This document shows, in pieces, positions 19,911 through 20,256 of a stretch of 20,256 bases of DNA. The notes beneath the pieces are model-generated. The model saw nothing but the letters and a program-made list of their open reading frames with translations, was not told the origin of the DNA and made no database searches. A program made the position numbers and the translations under genes. This stretch comes from Apostichopus leukothele. Its lineage: Eukaryota > Echinodermata > Holothuroidea > Aspidochirotida > Stichopodidae. The stretch spans positions 8,975-29,230 of the forward strand of contig JAAAKB020000014.1 in NCBI GenBank assembly GCA_010014835.2. Direction: 5' to 3'. Within the stretch, counting starts at the first letter, position 1, and the number at the start of each line of letters is the position of its first letter.

Positions 19911-20256
19911 AGTAGCTGTCCCATCGTAGTAGCTGTCCCATCTTAGTAGCTGCCCCATCTTAGTAGCTGTCCCATCTTAGTAGCTGCCCCATCTTAGTAG
20001 CTGTCCCATCTTAGTAGCTGTCCCATCTTAGTAGCTGTCCCATCTTAGTAGCTGCCCCATCTTAGTAGCTGCCCCATCTTAGTAGCTGCCCCATCTTAGT
20101 AGCTGTCCCATCTTAGTAGCTGCCCCATCTTAGTAGCTGCCCCATCTTAGTAGCTGTCCCATCTTATTAGCTGCCCCATCTTAGTAGCTGCCCCATCTTA
20201 GTAGCTGTCCCATCTTAGTATCTGCCCCATCTTAGTAGCTGCCCCATCTTAGTAGC
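19911..20256. repeat. Minisatellite G: 17-bp unit, about 20 copies, runs off the window
   Basis: The consensus is TAGTAGCTGYCCCATCT with very little divergence, the main variable site being T or C (CTGTCCC versus CTGCCCC). The order of variants is T T C T C T T T C C C, then T C C three times, so the last nine units form a 51-bp higher-order repeat. The array continues past the window end, so its full length is unknown. Confidence 0.97.

Overview
The window looks like AT-rich invertebrate metazoan genomic DNA. It holds one clear protein-coding gene: an intronless rhodopsin-class (class A) peptide G-protein-coupled receptor of 398 residues on the + strand (3738..4934). Long stop-dense non-coding tracts and many tandem arrays exclude a bacterial source. 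An echinoderm (for example a sea cucumber) would fit the receptor type and base composition, but this is a low-confidence guess; no marker in the window fixes the taxon.

Layout. Positions 1-250 may hold the last exon of an upstream + strand gene (a good acceptor followed by a 41-codon open frame). A 20-bp minisatellite fills 1097-1732. The 2 kb before the receptor contains a CpG-dense pocket (2361-2448) and a 29-bp tandem duplication with TATA-like boxes (3361-3418), both possible parts of the receptor's promoter or 5' UTR. The receptor gene follows, then an AT-rich 3' flank with several AATAAA signals. From about 5.8 to 19.3 kb I see no convincing gene. No Met-initiated ORF of 60 codons or more begins or ends between 8073 and 11243 on either strand.

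The rest is dominated by tandem repeats with unrelated units: 82 bp (two copies), 21 bp, 25 bp, 40 bp, 57-63 bp, 36 bp and 17 bp. Together with the 20-bp array they cover about 3.5 kb, or 17% of the window. Most predicted ORFs of moderate size are read-throughs of these arrays and should not be taken as proteins. A CpG-dense island (11651-12163), a strong C-rich/G-quadruplex tract (15784-15822) and two overlapping open frames near 19.4-19.6 kb are the other non-random features.

The most interesting points are the altered sodium pocket and toggle position of the receptor (W6.48 to F, N7.45 to H, N3.35 to T, S3.39 to V), the density of unrelated minisatellites with a shared TGTCY motif, and the splice-site-like sequences embedded in every unit of the 20-bp and 36-bp arrays. 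I found no CRISPR array, tRNA gene, rRNA gene or transposon with recognisable enzyme domains.
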